Below, piece after piece: positions 41,861-51,386 of a DNA stretch of 64,000 nucleotides. Source of the DNA: a virus. Below the pieces are notes generated by a model. It did no database searches, had not been told where the DNA came from, and saw only the letters and a list, made by a program, of their open reading frames with translations. Numbering within the stretch: position 1 is the stretch's first letter; the number at the start of each line of letters is the position of its first letter. The stretch covers positions 1-64,000 of the IMG/VR virus record IMGVR_UViG_3300026488_000246, one strand, 5' to 3'. Made by a program: the position numbers and the translations under genes.

Positions 41861-44173
41861 TTGATTTCAAGAGATCAAATACTACAAACATTGCTAAATG
41901 AATTCAAATCAAAGTTTGGATTTCAGATTGACTTTGATAATCCCAACCTTGAAACTTGGTTGGTTCAGACATTAAGCATTCTTGATGAAAATCAACTTAT
42001 GTACCTTTCATTGCTTATGAATGAATCCTTTTTATCGACAGCTGTATTACCGAGCACAATCAAGAAATTTGCAATAGATTATGGTTACAGATACAAGACA
42101 GTTCAACCAGCTACAGGTTATGTGGACTTGTATATAGCTTACAATAATTCAACTAACATTGATGCTATAATCGATTATGATACAGAATTTCAAACAGATG
42201 ATGGAATTACTTATATTCCACAATACAAAGTTTACATTACATATTCAAAACATACAAACATAGCCAATATAATAGCTTATGATGTTGCTGGTAATAAGTT
42301 TGTGCTTCCTTATACTTATGAAGTCATAAGCAAAGATGACACATACTATAACGTTATACATTTCCAACTTCCAGTAATACAAGCAAAAAGAGAAATCTTA
42401 TCTTTCATCGTAAGTCCCTCTGATGTAGTAAACTACAAGTTTCCAACCTATACAATTCCATTTCCAACAGAAGGGCAATTAAGTAATCTTAATGTTTATG
42501 TTTCTGGAGTTCCTGCAGAAAGAAAATCCTTCTTATTTGAATTGGACCCGGACAAATATTCCTTTGTGCTTCTTGAAGCTGCAGATGGATATCAACTCAT
42601 TTTTGGTAATGGTTTGATTGGAAAAAACCCAAATCCTGGGGATACGATTACAGTTGAATTACTTACTTCTCTTGGTTCTAAAGGAAATGTTTATGCAAAC
42701 ACATTAAGCCTTACACAATCCATAATAAACAAAGCTACTGGGAATCCATTAAACATTATAGTACATCATCCAGATATCCTTAATGGACAAGATGCAGAGA
42801 ACCCAAATGATATAAGGCTTAATACAATCAAACAGCTTCATAAGAATGACAGATTGGTTACTCATAAAGATTTTGAATTCTTAGCAAAGGATAAGCTTCC
42901 TTTTCAAGATGTAAAAACTATATTCACAGTTTCTGATTTATTTGTGAATGAAATATGCATGTTTGGATTCTTCACATATAAAGGTAAACTTGTTAAAAGT
43001 TTAACAGGTAAGCTTACAACTGAGAGTGTTAAAGTCAAACAGTTTACACCTGTTTATCAAAACAACCTTGAAAGTGTTGATTTATCAGAAACTAAAGAGA
43101 ATGAAGATGCACTAGAGTTTGTAGTACCATTTGAAATAGATATCAATACAGACACTATGGTAGGTATTGTTTACTATTATCCACATATGTCAAACATAAA
43201 CTTCAAAGTTGTCCAGGAAAGTTATTACTCTGTAGATCATCAATCATATGCAAAACTAAACCAAGCTTTATTTGTATATGACAAAAAGGATAGACAACCA
43301 AAACTGAGACTTAACTATCTCTTAAACGTTAACGAATTTATGAGCCCTGAGGATAACATTCAACTTGAAGTAAATCTTACACAATCAGGTAAGACTTATA
43401 ATCTTTCGTATAACAAAGCTTCATTTGATACAGTTAGCAACATATTAACAATTGATGTCGATTTACCTGACACTCTAACAGAAGATTTCATTACAGGTAC
43501 AATTGCCCTTAAGTATAAGTATGCAACGCAAACAGAATATGAAATGATAAACTATGTAGAATTGTCACCATTCTATGCAAAATACAACATTTCAGCTTAT
43601 ACACCAATCAAAGTGAAATTTGAAGATAAGAAATACATAGTTTATGGTGTTCCTGCTATAGAATACATTGAGGATATTATCGAGCATCTTAATCAACTTT
43701 ACATATCAGGAGTATCTTACATAGAAGAAAGAAAAATGTTAACCAATAAAGTTGCAATAGCTTTTGGCAAAACCGTTGGATTGCTTATGAATAGCAATCT
43801 ATCAAGATCTCCTCTCAATTCTGCAAAACCTGGACAATTTGAGATTCCTGTTAAGTTGCATATCAAAGCATATGTGCATACAATGGAAACATCTAGTGCT
43901 ATACAACAGAGAATCAAGAAACTTGTAATGTCATTCATACAACCAAGTTTTGATATAGATATCATCAGAAGTACAATTGTTAAGATGCTCTATGATAATC
44001 TTGATTATCTAAAGGATGTGGAAGTTTACATTGTAGACAAGAATGGAAATCTTACAGAAGAAGATATAAGCATTCATATAGATTCTTACGATATTCCAAA
44101 AGATCAGGTTCTAACTTTTGTACCAGAAATTATTGGTCTACAAGAACCAGAAGTTGAAGTTATCTATGTTTAA
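41861..44173 (+). CDS. gp6/baseplate-J-like wedge protein
   Basis: 770 aa, TTG start behind ATGGAGG. N-terminal SKFGFQIDFDNPNLETWLVQ with ENQLMYLSLLMNESFLSTAV and LPSTIKKFAIDYGYR, then GYQLIFGNGLIGKNPNPGDT and LLTSLGSKGNV are hallmarks of gp6/gpJ-type wedge proteins. The C-terminal part (AKPGQFEIPVKLHIKAYVHT, QRIKKLVMSFIQPSFD) matches the conserved baseplate-J end. It builds the wedge ring that triggers sheath contraction. First gene of operon 3. Confidence 0.8.
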   Translation: MISRDQILQTLLNEFKSKFGFQIDFDNPNLETWLVQTLSILDENQLMYLSLLMNESFLSTAVLPSTIKKFAIDYGYRYKTVQPATGYVDLYIAYNNSTNIDAIIDYDTEFQTDDGITYIPQYKVYITYSKHTNIANIIAYDVAGNKFVLPYTYEVISKDDTYYNVIHFQLPVIQAKREILSFIVSPSDVVNYKFPTYTIPFPTEGQLSNLNVYVSGVPAERKSFLFELDPDKYSFVLLEAADGYQLIFGNGLIGKNPNPGDTITVELLTSLGSKGNVYANTLSLTQSIINKATGNPLNIIVHHPDILNGQDAENPNDIRLNTIKQLHKNDRLVTHKDFEFLAKDKLPFQDVKTIFTVSDLFVNEICMFGFFTYKGKLVKSLTGKLTTESVKVKQFTPVYQNNLESVDLSETKENEDALEFVVPFEIDINTDTMVGIVYYYPHMSNINFKVVQESYYSVDHQSYAKLNQALFVYDKKDRQPKLRLNYLLNVNEFMSPEDNIQLEVNLTQSGKTYNLSYNKASFDTVSNILTIDVDLPDTLTEDFITGTIALKYKYATQTEYEMINYVELSPFYAKYNISAYTPIKVKFEDKKYIVYGVPAIEYIEDIIEHLNQLYISGVSYIEERKMLTNKVAIAFGKTVGLLMNSNLSRSPLNSAKPGQFEIPVKLHIKAYVHTMETSSAIQQRIKKLVMSFIQPSFDIDIIRSTIVKMLYDNLDYLKDVEVYIVDKNGNLTEEDISIHIDSYDIPKDQVLTFVPEIIGLQEPEVEVIYV

Positions 44174-44184
44174 GGAGATATGAG

Positions 44185-46299
44185 ATGAAAGAAAGACTTT
44201 CATTTAGATTCATAAGCAATGTTTATGTATCAAATCCAACCAACTTCAAGGATAGATTTTTCTTCACGTTTAATGAAGAAAAACACAAAACATACTTAGA
44301 GTTATACAGACAACAAATAGTATCAGAAACTATGAAAACATTGATGACAAACTTCAATCAGAAGGTGCCTGCTTTATTGGCACCTTCTGTAGTTTACCTT
44401 CGTGAATTCGAATATCAGTTTACAGAAATGTTTTGGAGAAATGTACTAGAGAAAGATCTTCTATTGCATAATGTAACTATATCATGTGGTGGTTGTATTG
44501 ATTGTATCATTGACCAACTTTTTACGAATGTATGGAATCAGCAAACATTAGAGACTATAGGATCTCTTGTTAATGAGTGTGTTTCTAATGGTTCTCCATT
44601 AGATCGTGATAAGGCTGGACTGTTTGCAATAATGTACAATATGGGATACAGACCAATAGATTTTGCAGTCACAAACTTCCATGACTATCAAGCAAGTTGG
44701 ATTTCTTTATCATCTTATGTAGCAAATGCAGTATTCTATAGTTTGCTTGTATTTCTAGATTCATACATCACATTAGATAAGCTTAACTTACAAGTTCCTG
44801 ATGCTTGGTATGATATTATCAAGAAAATGATTGCTTCAAAATTTGAAAGCAACATATATGATGAGGATTCGTTAAAGAAGTTTCTTATAGCTAAAAAGAT
44901 TGTTGCAAGTATACAACCTTACATCCGTTACCTGTTTGATGTCTTGAATCCTGATGATTCATGGGAATACTCATATTTTGCAAAAATAGCTTTGCATAAG
45001 ACTTTGATTGACTTAGTAAATCAAGTAGTTAACTCCTCTGATATAAAATCTGCTATTGAGTCGTTTGATTTTAATACTTCATTCACAAATCATTATGCTA
45101 AGATTAAGGATGAAGTAGAATGGCAACTCAAGAGATTTGATAAGACGAAAATACAAGATTACTTCAATCAAGTTATCAATGAATCTACAGAAGATAAACA
45201 TATTCATCCTGCATTATACCCTGTTTTTCAAGTAATCTGTGAAGGACAAGATATTCATTCTAAAGATGATTTTAGCTATAGTTACAATAGTTTAAGAGCT
45301 ATACAAGAACTTTCTAACTTTGATAATGTTAACATCGATGACTATGTATTAGATAGTATTACACATAGCTATGATACGCCAAACAAAGATGCATGGTTGT
45401 CATTCATAAGAAACGATTTGTTGAATTATGTCAACAACCAGTTATCCAAGGATATTGAAAAACATCAAGCTGAAGATTGGTTCTTTGAAATCTATAATAA
45501 CGTATACAAGATAGTTGTAGATACACTTGCAACAAGTTTTACAATTCTTACTCAACCACTAATATCTGAATTAAGAAACAAATATAATCTATCAGCTATT
45601 GAAGAATTAGAGCAAACGATTAACAGTGCAGTTTACGTTGTTTTATACCAACATGCACAATCAAGCATTCCTAAAATCACTCAAGCATTTCTTAAGGCAA
45701 GAGAAGGTGTTGACATATCTCATGAATTAGATAATCTTGCAAATGGTGATAGCCTTCATTTAACAAAAATACTCCAAGAAACATTCTCAAAAGCTATTGA
45801 TGGATATAGACGTTACATTGACCTCAATGAACCAAAATATGAAATTAAGCAATCTATAGCGAATGTGCTCTATAACTTTGCAGGAAATACTCAATTGTTA
45901 TTCGATACTCTTGCTGGTAATCTAGATTTTCTTCAAAGGTTTGATCATTATTATGGCCAATTTGAAAATGCATTTTTCAATAAGCTTAAGTATGATCTGA
46001 AAAAGTTTTATCATCAGTTAGAGCATGCATATATAGGTCATTTCTACCTTAAGCTTGTTGAACTAGATTCAATATCGTATGTAATGTTTCCTGTAATTGA
46101 TCTGTACAAAGAATACAAACTGATGGAATACATACTTATAGGTACAATTAATCTTGATACTTTAAGATATCACGCTATCAATACAACAGAATTTCCAATA
46201 CATCTTAAGACAAATTACATAATGCATAATAAGCTTAATGAAGATATGTTGCATAAAGAAGACTATAGAAGAATGATGTTGTCAATGATTCACACCTAG
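44185..46299 (+). CDS. Large baseplate-like protein, unknown
   Basis: 704 aa, not assigned. ATG behind AAGGAGAT, 11 bp after the gp6-like stop, so same transcript. Predicted mostly helical, Tyr/Asn/Asp-rich, with a Cys cluster at about 98-105 (SCGGCIDC). A wedge partner such as the gp7 role would fit position, but there is no direct motif. A perfect 11-bp hairpin lies 174 nt into the gene. Confidence 0.6.
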   Translation: MKERLSFRFISNVYVSNPTNFKDRFFFTFNEEKHKTYLELYRQQIVSETMKTLMTNFNQKVPALLAPSVVYLREFEYQFTEMFWRNVLEKDLLLHNVTISCGGCIDCIIDQLFTNVWNQQTLETIGSLVNECVSNGSPLDRDKAGLFAIMYNMGYRPIDFAVTNFHDYQASWISLSSYVANAVFYSLLVFLDSYITLDKLNLQVPDAWYDIIKKMIASKFESNIYDEDSLKKFLIAKKIVASIQPYIRYLFDVLNPDDSWEYSYFAKIALHKTLIDLVNQVVNSSDIKSAIESFDFNTSFTNHYAKIKDEVEWQLKRFDKTKIQDYFNQVINESTEDKHIHPALYPVFQVICEGQDIHSKDDFSYSYNSLRAIQELSNFDNVNIDDYVLDSITHSYDTPNKDAWLSFIRNDLLNYVNNQLSKDIEKHQAEDWFFEIYNNVYKIVVDTLATSFTILTQPLISELRNKYNLSAIEELEQTINSAVYVVLYQHAQSSIPKITQAFLKAREGVDISHELDNLANGDSLHLTKILQETFSKAIDGYRRYIDLNEPKYEIKQSIANVLYNFAGNTQLLFDTLAGNLDFLQRFDHYYGQFENAFFNKLKYDLKKFYHQLEHAYIGHFYLKLVELDSISYVMFPVIDLYKEYKLMEYILIGTINLDTLRYHAINTTEFPIHLKTNYIMHNKLNEDMLHKEDYRRMMLSMIHT
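44359..44389 (+). other. Intragenic hairpin near 5' end of the 704-aa gene
   Basis: CAGAAGGTGCC (44359-44369) with GGCACCTTCTG (44379-44389), perfect 11 bp, loop TGCTTTATT. Confidence 0.75.
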
Positions 46300-46309
46300 T
46301 TCAATTGGT

Positions 46310-46359
46310 AACCTAACCTTATAACCATATACAACTTTATTACATTTAGAAACGCTTCC
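46310..46359 (+). promoter_or_regulatory. 50-bp conserved element, tail operon 4
   Basis: Variant with TTATAACCA and TTTAG instead of AAATG, ending AAACGCTTCC; 13 nt before the ATG at 46373. Confidence 0.7.
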
Positions 46360-46372
46360 GAGGATTTTCACT

Positions 46373-46855
46373 ATGAAGTATTTTGTACAGAGCTTGATAC
46401 ATCCTTATGCATACCTTAATAATCTGGAAATTGAATTATTCAAAGGTTTGAATCTAGACTATGATACCAAACAACAAGCTTTAAACTTTCTAGTGTTGAA
46501 TGTCTGGTTCGATAATTTTGAAAAACAGATTGTTGACTTAGGTTTAGCATATTATACAGTTAAACAATATTTTGAAAACAATGATGATTTTATCATTGTT
46601 GTTGATCCAGAATTTACACTTAGAGAAGAAGCTTTAGCGCACATAACAAGATTCTTTCCATCTCTAGAACTCAAGATACCATTTTATACGAAATCACCTC
46701 CCAAAGATCGAATAATTCAATCATTTGAAGATTTCAAAGATGGTTCAAAGATACTCAATACAGCTTTGTATCTAACCTTGAAGTACTGCAAACCTAACCT
46801 ACAAACAATAGCATATAATTTCGAGCAAGTTAAACAAGTAGGGAGAGTGCTATAA
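46373..46855 (+). CDS. Unknown 160-aa protein of tail operon 4
   Basis: Not recognised. ATG behind CCGAGGATTTT. Helical/strand mix, Phe/Tyr-rich, no Cys cluster. Coupled to the next gene (TAATG overlap). A 9-bp hairpin (AACAATGAT/ATCATTGTT, 46577-46600) lies 204 nt into the gene. Context: between wedge genes and a tube-initiator-like gene. Confidence 0.65.
   Translation: MKYFVQSLIHPYAYLNNLEIELFKGLNLDYDTKQQALNFLVLNVWFDNFEKQIVDLGLAYYTVKQYFENNDDFIIVVDPEFTLREEALAHITRFFPSLELKIPFYTKSPPKDRIIQSFEDFKDGSKILNTALYLTLKYCKPNLQTIAYNFEQVKQVGRVL
46577..46600 (+). other. Intragenic hairpin in the 160-aa gene
   Basis: AACAATGAT with ATCATTGTT, perfect 9 bp, loop of 6; AT-rich, so weaker than the other intragenic examples. 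Confidence 0.5.
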
Positions 46856-47208
46856 TGTTTGACTATGTAGAAGCTGTTAAGCAAACTTACAACAACTTTC
46901 TTACTAAACAACAGGATTATATGGCTATCACATTGATTAACGATACAACCATTGATACATATATGACATCAATCAATAACCTGTATCTACTGAAGTTTGA
47001 TCCTCAGTATCAACTAAGGACTATTGAATTCATTCCTCCTGATTTCCCTGAGGAGATTTCTGTATTTCAAGGAAACCTTTTAGCTCTGTTTGATAAGCAA
47101 GAAGATATTCCATATGTTAAACGATTCCTTGTTGAGTTAGACAATATGAGTAGATTATATCCAGCATTACAATCGTTGTTTAACATTGCTTTATTTAGGA
47201 AGGAGTAA
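46855..47208 (+). CDS. Unknown 117-aa protein of tail operon 4
   Basis: Not recognised. Starts at the stop of the 160-aa gene (ATAATG), site GGGAGAG. Soluble, with IEFIPPDFPEEISVFQGNLL in the middle. Probably a small structural or assembly factor by position. Confidence 0.6.
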   Translation: MFDYVEAVKQTYNNFLTKQQDYMAITLINDTTIDTYMTSINNLYLLKFDPQYQLRTIEFIPPDFPEEISVFQGNLLALFDKQEDIPYVKRFLVELDNMSRLYPALQSLFNIALFRKE

Positions 47209-47214
47209 GAAGTT

Positions 47215-48552
47215 ATGGAACTGATAAAATCTGTGAAAAGTTTTCTGAGAAACTCTCCTTATGTTGCTAAAGGAAAAGAGATATTACACAGGACAACCAA
47301 GAGTGTTTTAGCTCCTATAATGAGAACGACAACATACAAATACTTCAAGAAGATATTAACGGGTTCATTACCAAACTTTCCACCTTCTTTTATTCCAGGA
47401 GCTTCTATTCCACCTACAGTTTGGAATTCACAAGTAAGAAAGATACTTAAACCTGTTGGTGGGATTTTAAGAAGGCCTACGTTTCAAATCTATAATCCAC
47501 CTCAAGCAGCTATTGTGGGTGATCTAGTTTTTGGTGTACCACCTGAATATCTATATCCAACAACATTAGCAGGAAAAGAATACATAGACAATCCAGAAGA
47601 GCTATTCAGATTCTTTATTATTAAAGATGTTGGTCAGATTCAGCTACCAGAAGAATTGAAAGGTGGTAAATCATTCTGGCAATTTGAATTTGAATCAAAA
47701 TGGGATGATTTTGCAGAATTAGTAAACTTTATACTTGCAAGTGGTCAAGTATATGATAGAGTATACCAGCTTGGTGATAAGAAACCAATCAAATTTGCTA
47801 TTGATAACAATGAATTCCAATTTAGTTTTAGCAATAGCTATACAGACACATTTCTTGAAAGAATGAATAATGTGTTATCTCAACCAGCAAGACAAATAGC
47901 CTATATGTATGGTGGTACATTACAATCGGCTATTAAGCAATTTGGTGATTGGGTGAAACAACTAGGTAATAGCTCTGTACTATTAGCTCCTTTAACTGGA
48001 ATGTGGAATGCTGCAGAAAAAATTGCTAGTTCAATGTCAAATGCAAACGTCCCAGAAGGTGTAAGACAATTCTTCACAGCGTTGAATACAGGTTCTAGAA
48101 TTGTCTTTCCTAAAATTTGGCAAGGTTCAAACTTTAGTAATCAATTTACAATAAGGACAACATTGTTTGCTTTATCTGATGATCAAGATGAGATAAGCAA
48201 AAGAATTCTTGTACCATTAGCAATAATTCTTGTATTATCAACACCTTTAGAACCTGAAAAAGATGGTAGTGGTGGATACTTTTATAGGTTTCCGTTTGTA
48301 ATCAGATGTGAAATCGAAGGTGTTAGAGAAATAGAAGCTGCTGTAATTACTAACTTAAGAATTGGTTTAGGAGGAGAAAGATCATTTTATGATGTTGAAA
48401 AACGATATTTAGCAGTAGATGTTGAATTCGAAGTGATGGACGTATATGATACAATGATTACGACAAGAACTGGACAACATCCTTCTATTGTACCTACAAC
48501 ATCTAAATGGTTCCAATATTTATCAAACTTCATTAGAGGAACAAAAACTTAA
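47215..48552 (+). CDS. Baseplate/tail-tube junction-like protein
   Basis: 445 aa. Basic, Pro-rich N-terminus, then a C-terminal domain with GSRIVFPKIWQGSNFSNQFT, IRTTLFALSDDQDEISKRIL, VPLAIILVLSTPLE, YRFPFVIRCEIEGVREIEAA and VEFEVMDVYDTM. This series is typical of tube-initiator/baseplate proteins of large myoviruses (strand-rich domain with P-x-I-W, then L-x-x-x-x-x-P). AAGGAGTAAG site. Exact equivalence (gp48 or gp54) cannot be decided. Confidence 0.6.
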   Translation: MELIKSVKSFLRNSPYVAKGKEILHRTTKSVLAPIMRTTTYKYFKKILTGSLPNFPPSFIPGASIPPTVWNSQVRKILKPVGGILRRPTFQIYNPPQAAIVGDLVFGVPPEYLYPTTLAGKEYIDNPEELFRFFIIKDVGQIQLPEELKGGKSFWQFEFESKWDDFAELVNFILASGQVYDRVYQLGDKKPIKFAIDNNEFQFSFSNSYTDTFLERMNNVLSQPARQIAYMYGGTLQSAIKQFGDWVKQLGNSSVLLAPLTGMWNAAEKIASSMSNANVPEGVRQFFTALNTGSRIVFPKIWQGSNFSNQFTIRTTLFALSDDQDEISKRILVPLAIILVLSTPLEPEKDGSGGYFYRFPFVIRCEIEGVREIEAAVITNLRIGLGGERSFYDVEKRYLAVDVEFEVMDVYDTMITTRTGQHPSIVPTTSKWFQYLSNFIRGTKT

Positions 48553-48604
48553 GTTTGGTTCTTTTAATCCTTACATACCAATAATGGTATAAGGGAGGTA
48601 GACT

Positions 48605-49735
48605 ATGGCTGATGTACAATTCCACTATGTTGATGGTCCAATGATTTTTGTAACAACACCTTTATATCAGCTTGAAAAGAATCCAAGACAAACTTGGATG
48701 GGATTACAACACACTTTAAGAATCTGTTATTGGAATGATATTGAAGATTACGAATTACTATTACATTTCATTGTGACAGATCAAATCGATATTAGATCAA
48801 GAAGAGATTCATTTAGATCTGAATTCAAGTTTCTTCTAAACTATGAAGAAGTTGTCACATTTGCAAGTGATATAAGGGAGGTTGTGCCTCAAATTATGCA
48901 ACCTTTAAGCGCTGGACAAACCACTTCAGTATTCATGATACCTGTTAAGAATAGAAACTTTAAAATACAGGGTTTTATCGACCCTGCAGGACGAGTTAGA
49001 GTTGGTATAGAGCTTGAAAAGCCTCATGATAATCTAAAAGCAAGATTTTCAATGAGTCTTAACAAATTCAGAGAATTTATAGCTGCTGTTAATGCTTGTG
49101 TTAATAACTGGCATAATACTCTAACTTTGTCCTATTATCAGTTTTCAAGATTAGGGAAAGGTATTGTCCACATTGAGAAAACCTTATCACAAAGAATTGC
49201 TCAATTGGAATCTAAACTGGAATCTTTAACCACAAGCAATAACATCATAACAAACATAGATGTTAAAGCAACTGATTCATCGACAGTTAATACTCAAGAA
49301 ATAACAACGGAAAATACCAAAGAACATGAAGAAATCTTTGAAATAGATGTATCACAACAAATGATGAATATTAATACAGATAAAGTTAAAGAGAACGAGC
49401 AAAAAGTTATAGACAAAATTGATGAAATATTTAGCAATAAGATTCAGAAGAAACTACAAGAAACTAAACTACCTTTGAGTCTGATAGATCACATTTCACA
49501 ACTTAAACCATATATACTTGAAACAGATAATCTTTTTGGATTTGTTGCATCTAATCAAGAAAAGCTTAAGGAAGTATTACTTAAGTGTGGTGTATCTGAA
49601 ACCTACATTGACTCACAGAGTAAACTAATAGCTTTTATGTATTCTCTTCGTGATCTTCTAAAAGGAAAGGAACCAAAGAGTCCTCTTGAATTCTTCATTC
49701 AAGAATTACTTCATAACAAGGAGGTAAGTGCATAA
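48605..49735 (+). CDS. Unknown 376-aa protein, strand-rich N-domain plus coiled coil
   Basis: N-terminal 165 residues are strand-rich (FHYVDGPMIFVTTPLYQLEK, LRICYWNDIEDYELLLHFIV) and end in a helix (MSLNKFREFIAAVNACVNNW), a layout like whirly/PC4-type single-strand DNA-binding folds, but this is weak. Residues ~195-290 are coiled coil and Thr/Asn-rich. Own leader with ACCAATAATGGT inverted repeat and GGGAGGT. Coupled to the next gene. Confidence 0.6.
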   Translation: MADVQFHYVDGPMIFVTTPLYQLEKNPRQTWMGLQHTLRICYWNDIEDYELLLHFIVTDQIDIRSRRDSFRSEFKFLLNYEEVVTFASDIREVVPQIMQPLSAGQTTSVFMIPVKNRNFKIQGFIDPAGRVRVGIELEKPHDNLKARFSMSLNKFREFIAAVNACVNNWHNTLTLSYYQFSRLGKGIVHIEKTLSQRIAQLESKLESLTTSNNIITNIDVKATDSSTVNTQEITTENTKEHEEIFEIDVSQQMMNINTDKVKENEQKVIDKIDEIFSNKIQKKLQETKLPLSLIDHISQLKPYILETDNLFGFVASNQEKLKEVLLKCGVSETYIDSQSKLIAFMYSLRDLLKGKEPKSPLEFFIQELLHNKEVSA

Positions 49736-50253
49736 TGTCAAGAGTACAATCTCCAAACTTTAAGTATATTCCATCAAGATGCTATACATTGAAACTTAAA
49801 CTATGGAATACTCCTACTAAAATTGTTGTATGTGCTAACAAAGTTGAACCAGAAATAGAATATGTGATCATCAAGACAAAACATCCAGAAATTGATATGT
49901 TTCAGATACATGATGAAGAAACATTAAAAGCTTTCTATAAACTCTTTGGTATCAAGTATAACAATTATCGTTCATCAAAACTTGATATAAGAATGCAATT
50001 TCTAGGACATATAACGAATCCCAAGAGTAAACTTGTCTTCAATGAATCTATCATATACAATTGCTATAAACCAAGTAAGAATGTTATAATCCGGAACAAA
50101 ACAACTCATTATGGAATATGGAACGAAGAATATGAAACACTTTTCTTGATAATTGAAAGACAGATGTTTAAGGATAATAGAAAGGTAGCCAGAAGTATTG
50201 GATGTCTAATTTCAAAACGAGATACAATCGTAACTCTTTGGAATGTTATTTAG
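49735..50253 (+). CDS. Unknown 172-aa basic protein
   Basis: Not recognised. Starts in TAATG overlap with the 376-aa gene, AAGGAGGT site. Basic, strand-rich (YTLKLKLWNTPTKIVVCANK), ends LISKRDTIVTLWNVI. Might pair with its upstream neighbour because of the coupling. Confidence 0.6.
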   Translation: MSRVQSPNFKYIPSRCYTLKLKLWNTPTKIVVCANKVEPEIEYVIIKTKHPEIDMFQIHDEETLKAFYKLFGIKYNNYRSSKLDIRMQFLGHITNPKSKLVFNESIIYNCYKPSKNVIIRNKTTHYGIWNEEYETLFLIIERQMFKDNRKVARSIGCLISKRDTIVTLWNVI

Positions 50254-50265
50254 AGGAGGCAAGTA

Positions 50266-51168
50266 ATGTATCTATTTGCTAATGAACTACCATCTCTGAT
50301 AGTTATGGATATCTTAACGTCTATTGCTGTTAAAGTTAAAGATCACCTATATCATAAACCAAAACATGTGATACTTGGTCATTCAACAGCCGTACTTAGA
50401 CAATGGCAACAAATGAAACTTTATGAGAATGACGAAGAGAGGGAGAGAGAACTTACGTCTCCCTCTCTTCCTATTCTTTCCATTGTACCTAACGATTTAC
50501 AACCAGATCAAGCACCATTTGCATGGCATAGAGATTTAGCATCCATAAATAGAAGAATGGGATTTTGCATTATTAGGACGGATGATTTCATGATTAAATA
50601 CGTTCCTTATTTGTATACTATCAGGTTCAGCATGATATTCACAGGAAGAAGTTTCCCTGATGTAACTGATGCCAAGATAGCTGTAGAAGAATTATTCTCT
50701 ACAAGGCAGATGAATGAGTATGAAATCACAAGCCTTATAGCTCTACCAGTTTCATCTATTGAAAGTGTTGTAGATCCATCTATATTAACTTCAATTCAGG
50801 CCTACATACCGAAATCAATGATTAAACTCATTGGAGAAGAAAGATACACTATTCCATTTCAACTTAGGTATTTCTTAAGATGTATGGGGCAATCTGAGAA
50901 TTCACAACTGTTTGGTGAGCAAGGTTTACCAAACTATTCTGTTAGTTTTGATTTTGAATTGATAGTAAACCTTCCAACAAAAGTCTATATGGAGTATGCA
51001 GGAAAAATTTTGCAGATTGATTGTAAGTTACATACAAATACAGATTATGAAAGTGAATCTGAGAAAGAAGGACTAAGCAAGGATGATATTACTATAGTTG
51101 AACAAAAGGATTTAAAAGTAGATAGTGAAACAGGAAGTTTTATCATATATACGATACTATTCTGTTAG
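50266..51168 (+). CDS. Unknown 300-aa protein with rearranged C-terminus
   Basis: Not recognised; probably structural by position. GAGGAGG site. The body has PFAWHRDLASINRRMGFCII and a strand-rich C-half (YSVSFDFELIVNLPTKVYM). The end is abnormal: an 88-bp segment of the gene (50933-51020) recurs at 51156-51243, and the stop falls just inside the second copy, giving ...GSFIIYTILFC. A diverged alternative 3' end lies beyond. So the reading frame terminates at a duplication junction. A 12-bp hairpin lies 169 nt into the gene. Confidence 0.65.
   Translation: MYLFANELPSLIVMDILTSIAVKVKDHLYHKPKHVILGHSTAVLRQWQQMKLYENDEERERELTSPSLPILSIVPNDLQPDQAPFAWHRDLASINRRMGFCIIRTDDFMIKYVPYLYTIRFSMIFTGRSFPDVTDAKIAVEELFSTRQMNEYEITSLIALPVSSIESVVDPSILTSIQAYIPKSMIKLIGEERYTIPFQLRYFLRCMGQSENSQLFGEQGLPNYSVSFDFELIVNLPTKVYMEYAGKILQIDCKLHTNTDYESESEKEGLSKDDITIVEQKDLKVDSETGSFIIYTILFC
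50435..50469 (+). other. Intragenic hairpin near 5' end of the 300-aa gene
   Basis: AAGAGAGGGAGA (50435-50446) with TCTCCCTCTCTT (50458-50469), perfect 12 bp; loop of 11. Confidence 0.75.
50933..51020 (+). repeat. 88-bp direct repeat, copy 1
   Basis: Begins ACTATTCTGTTAG, ends TTTTGCAGATTGA. Identical to 51156-51243, offset 223 bp. Encodes part of the strand-rich C-half of the 300-aa protein. Confidence 0.9.
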
Positions 51169-51243
51169 TTTTGATTTTGAATTGATAGTAAACCTTCCAA
51201 CAAAAGTCTATATGGAGTATGCAGGAAAAATTTTGCAGATTGA
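51156..51243 (+). repeat. 88-bp direct repeat, copy 2
   Basis: Identical to copy 1 but in another phase; its first bases supply the TAG stop of the 300-aa gene. Confidence 0.9.
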
Positions 51244-51353
51244 AAGAAGACAATAAGGATGATGCTGTCATAATTGAGCAAAGAGATCCAGAAATAGATG
51301 ATAAAACTGGAAGCTTTATCATTCATACGATTCTTAAAGCGGAAGAACAATAA
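51244..51353 (+). pseudogene. Orphan alternative 3' end of the 300-aa gene
   Basis: In one frame it reads DNKDDAVIIEQRDPEIDDKT then GSFIIHTILKAEEQ and a stop, clearly related to the true end of the 300-aa protein (KDDITIVEQKDLKVDSETGS, FIIYTI). It has no start and is out of phase with the repeat before it, so it is a leftover from recombination between two diverged versions. Confidence 0.75.
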
Positions 51354-51386
51354 TTAGCTAATTTCATCAATGGAGGTTTAGAATCA

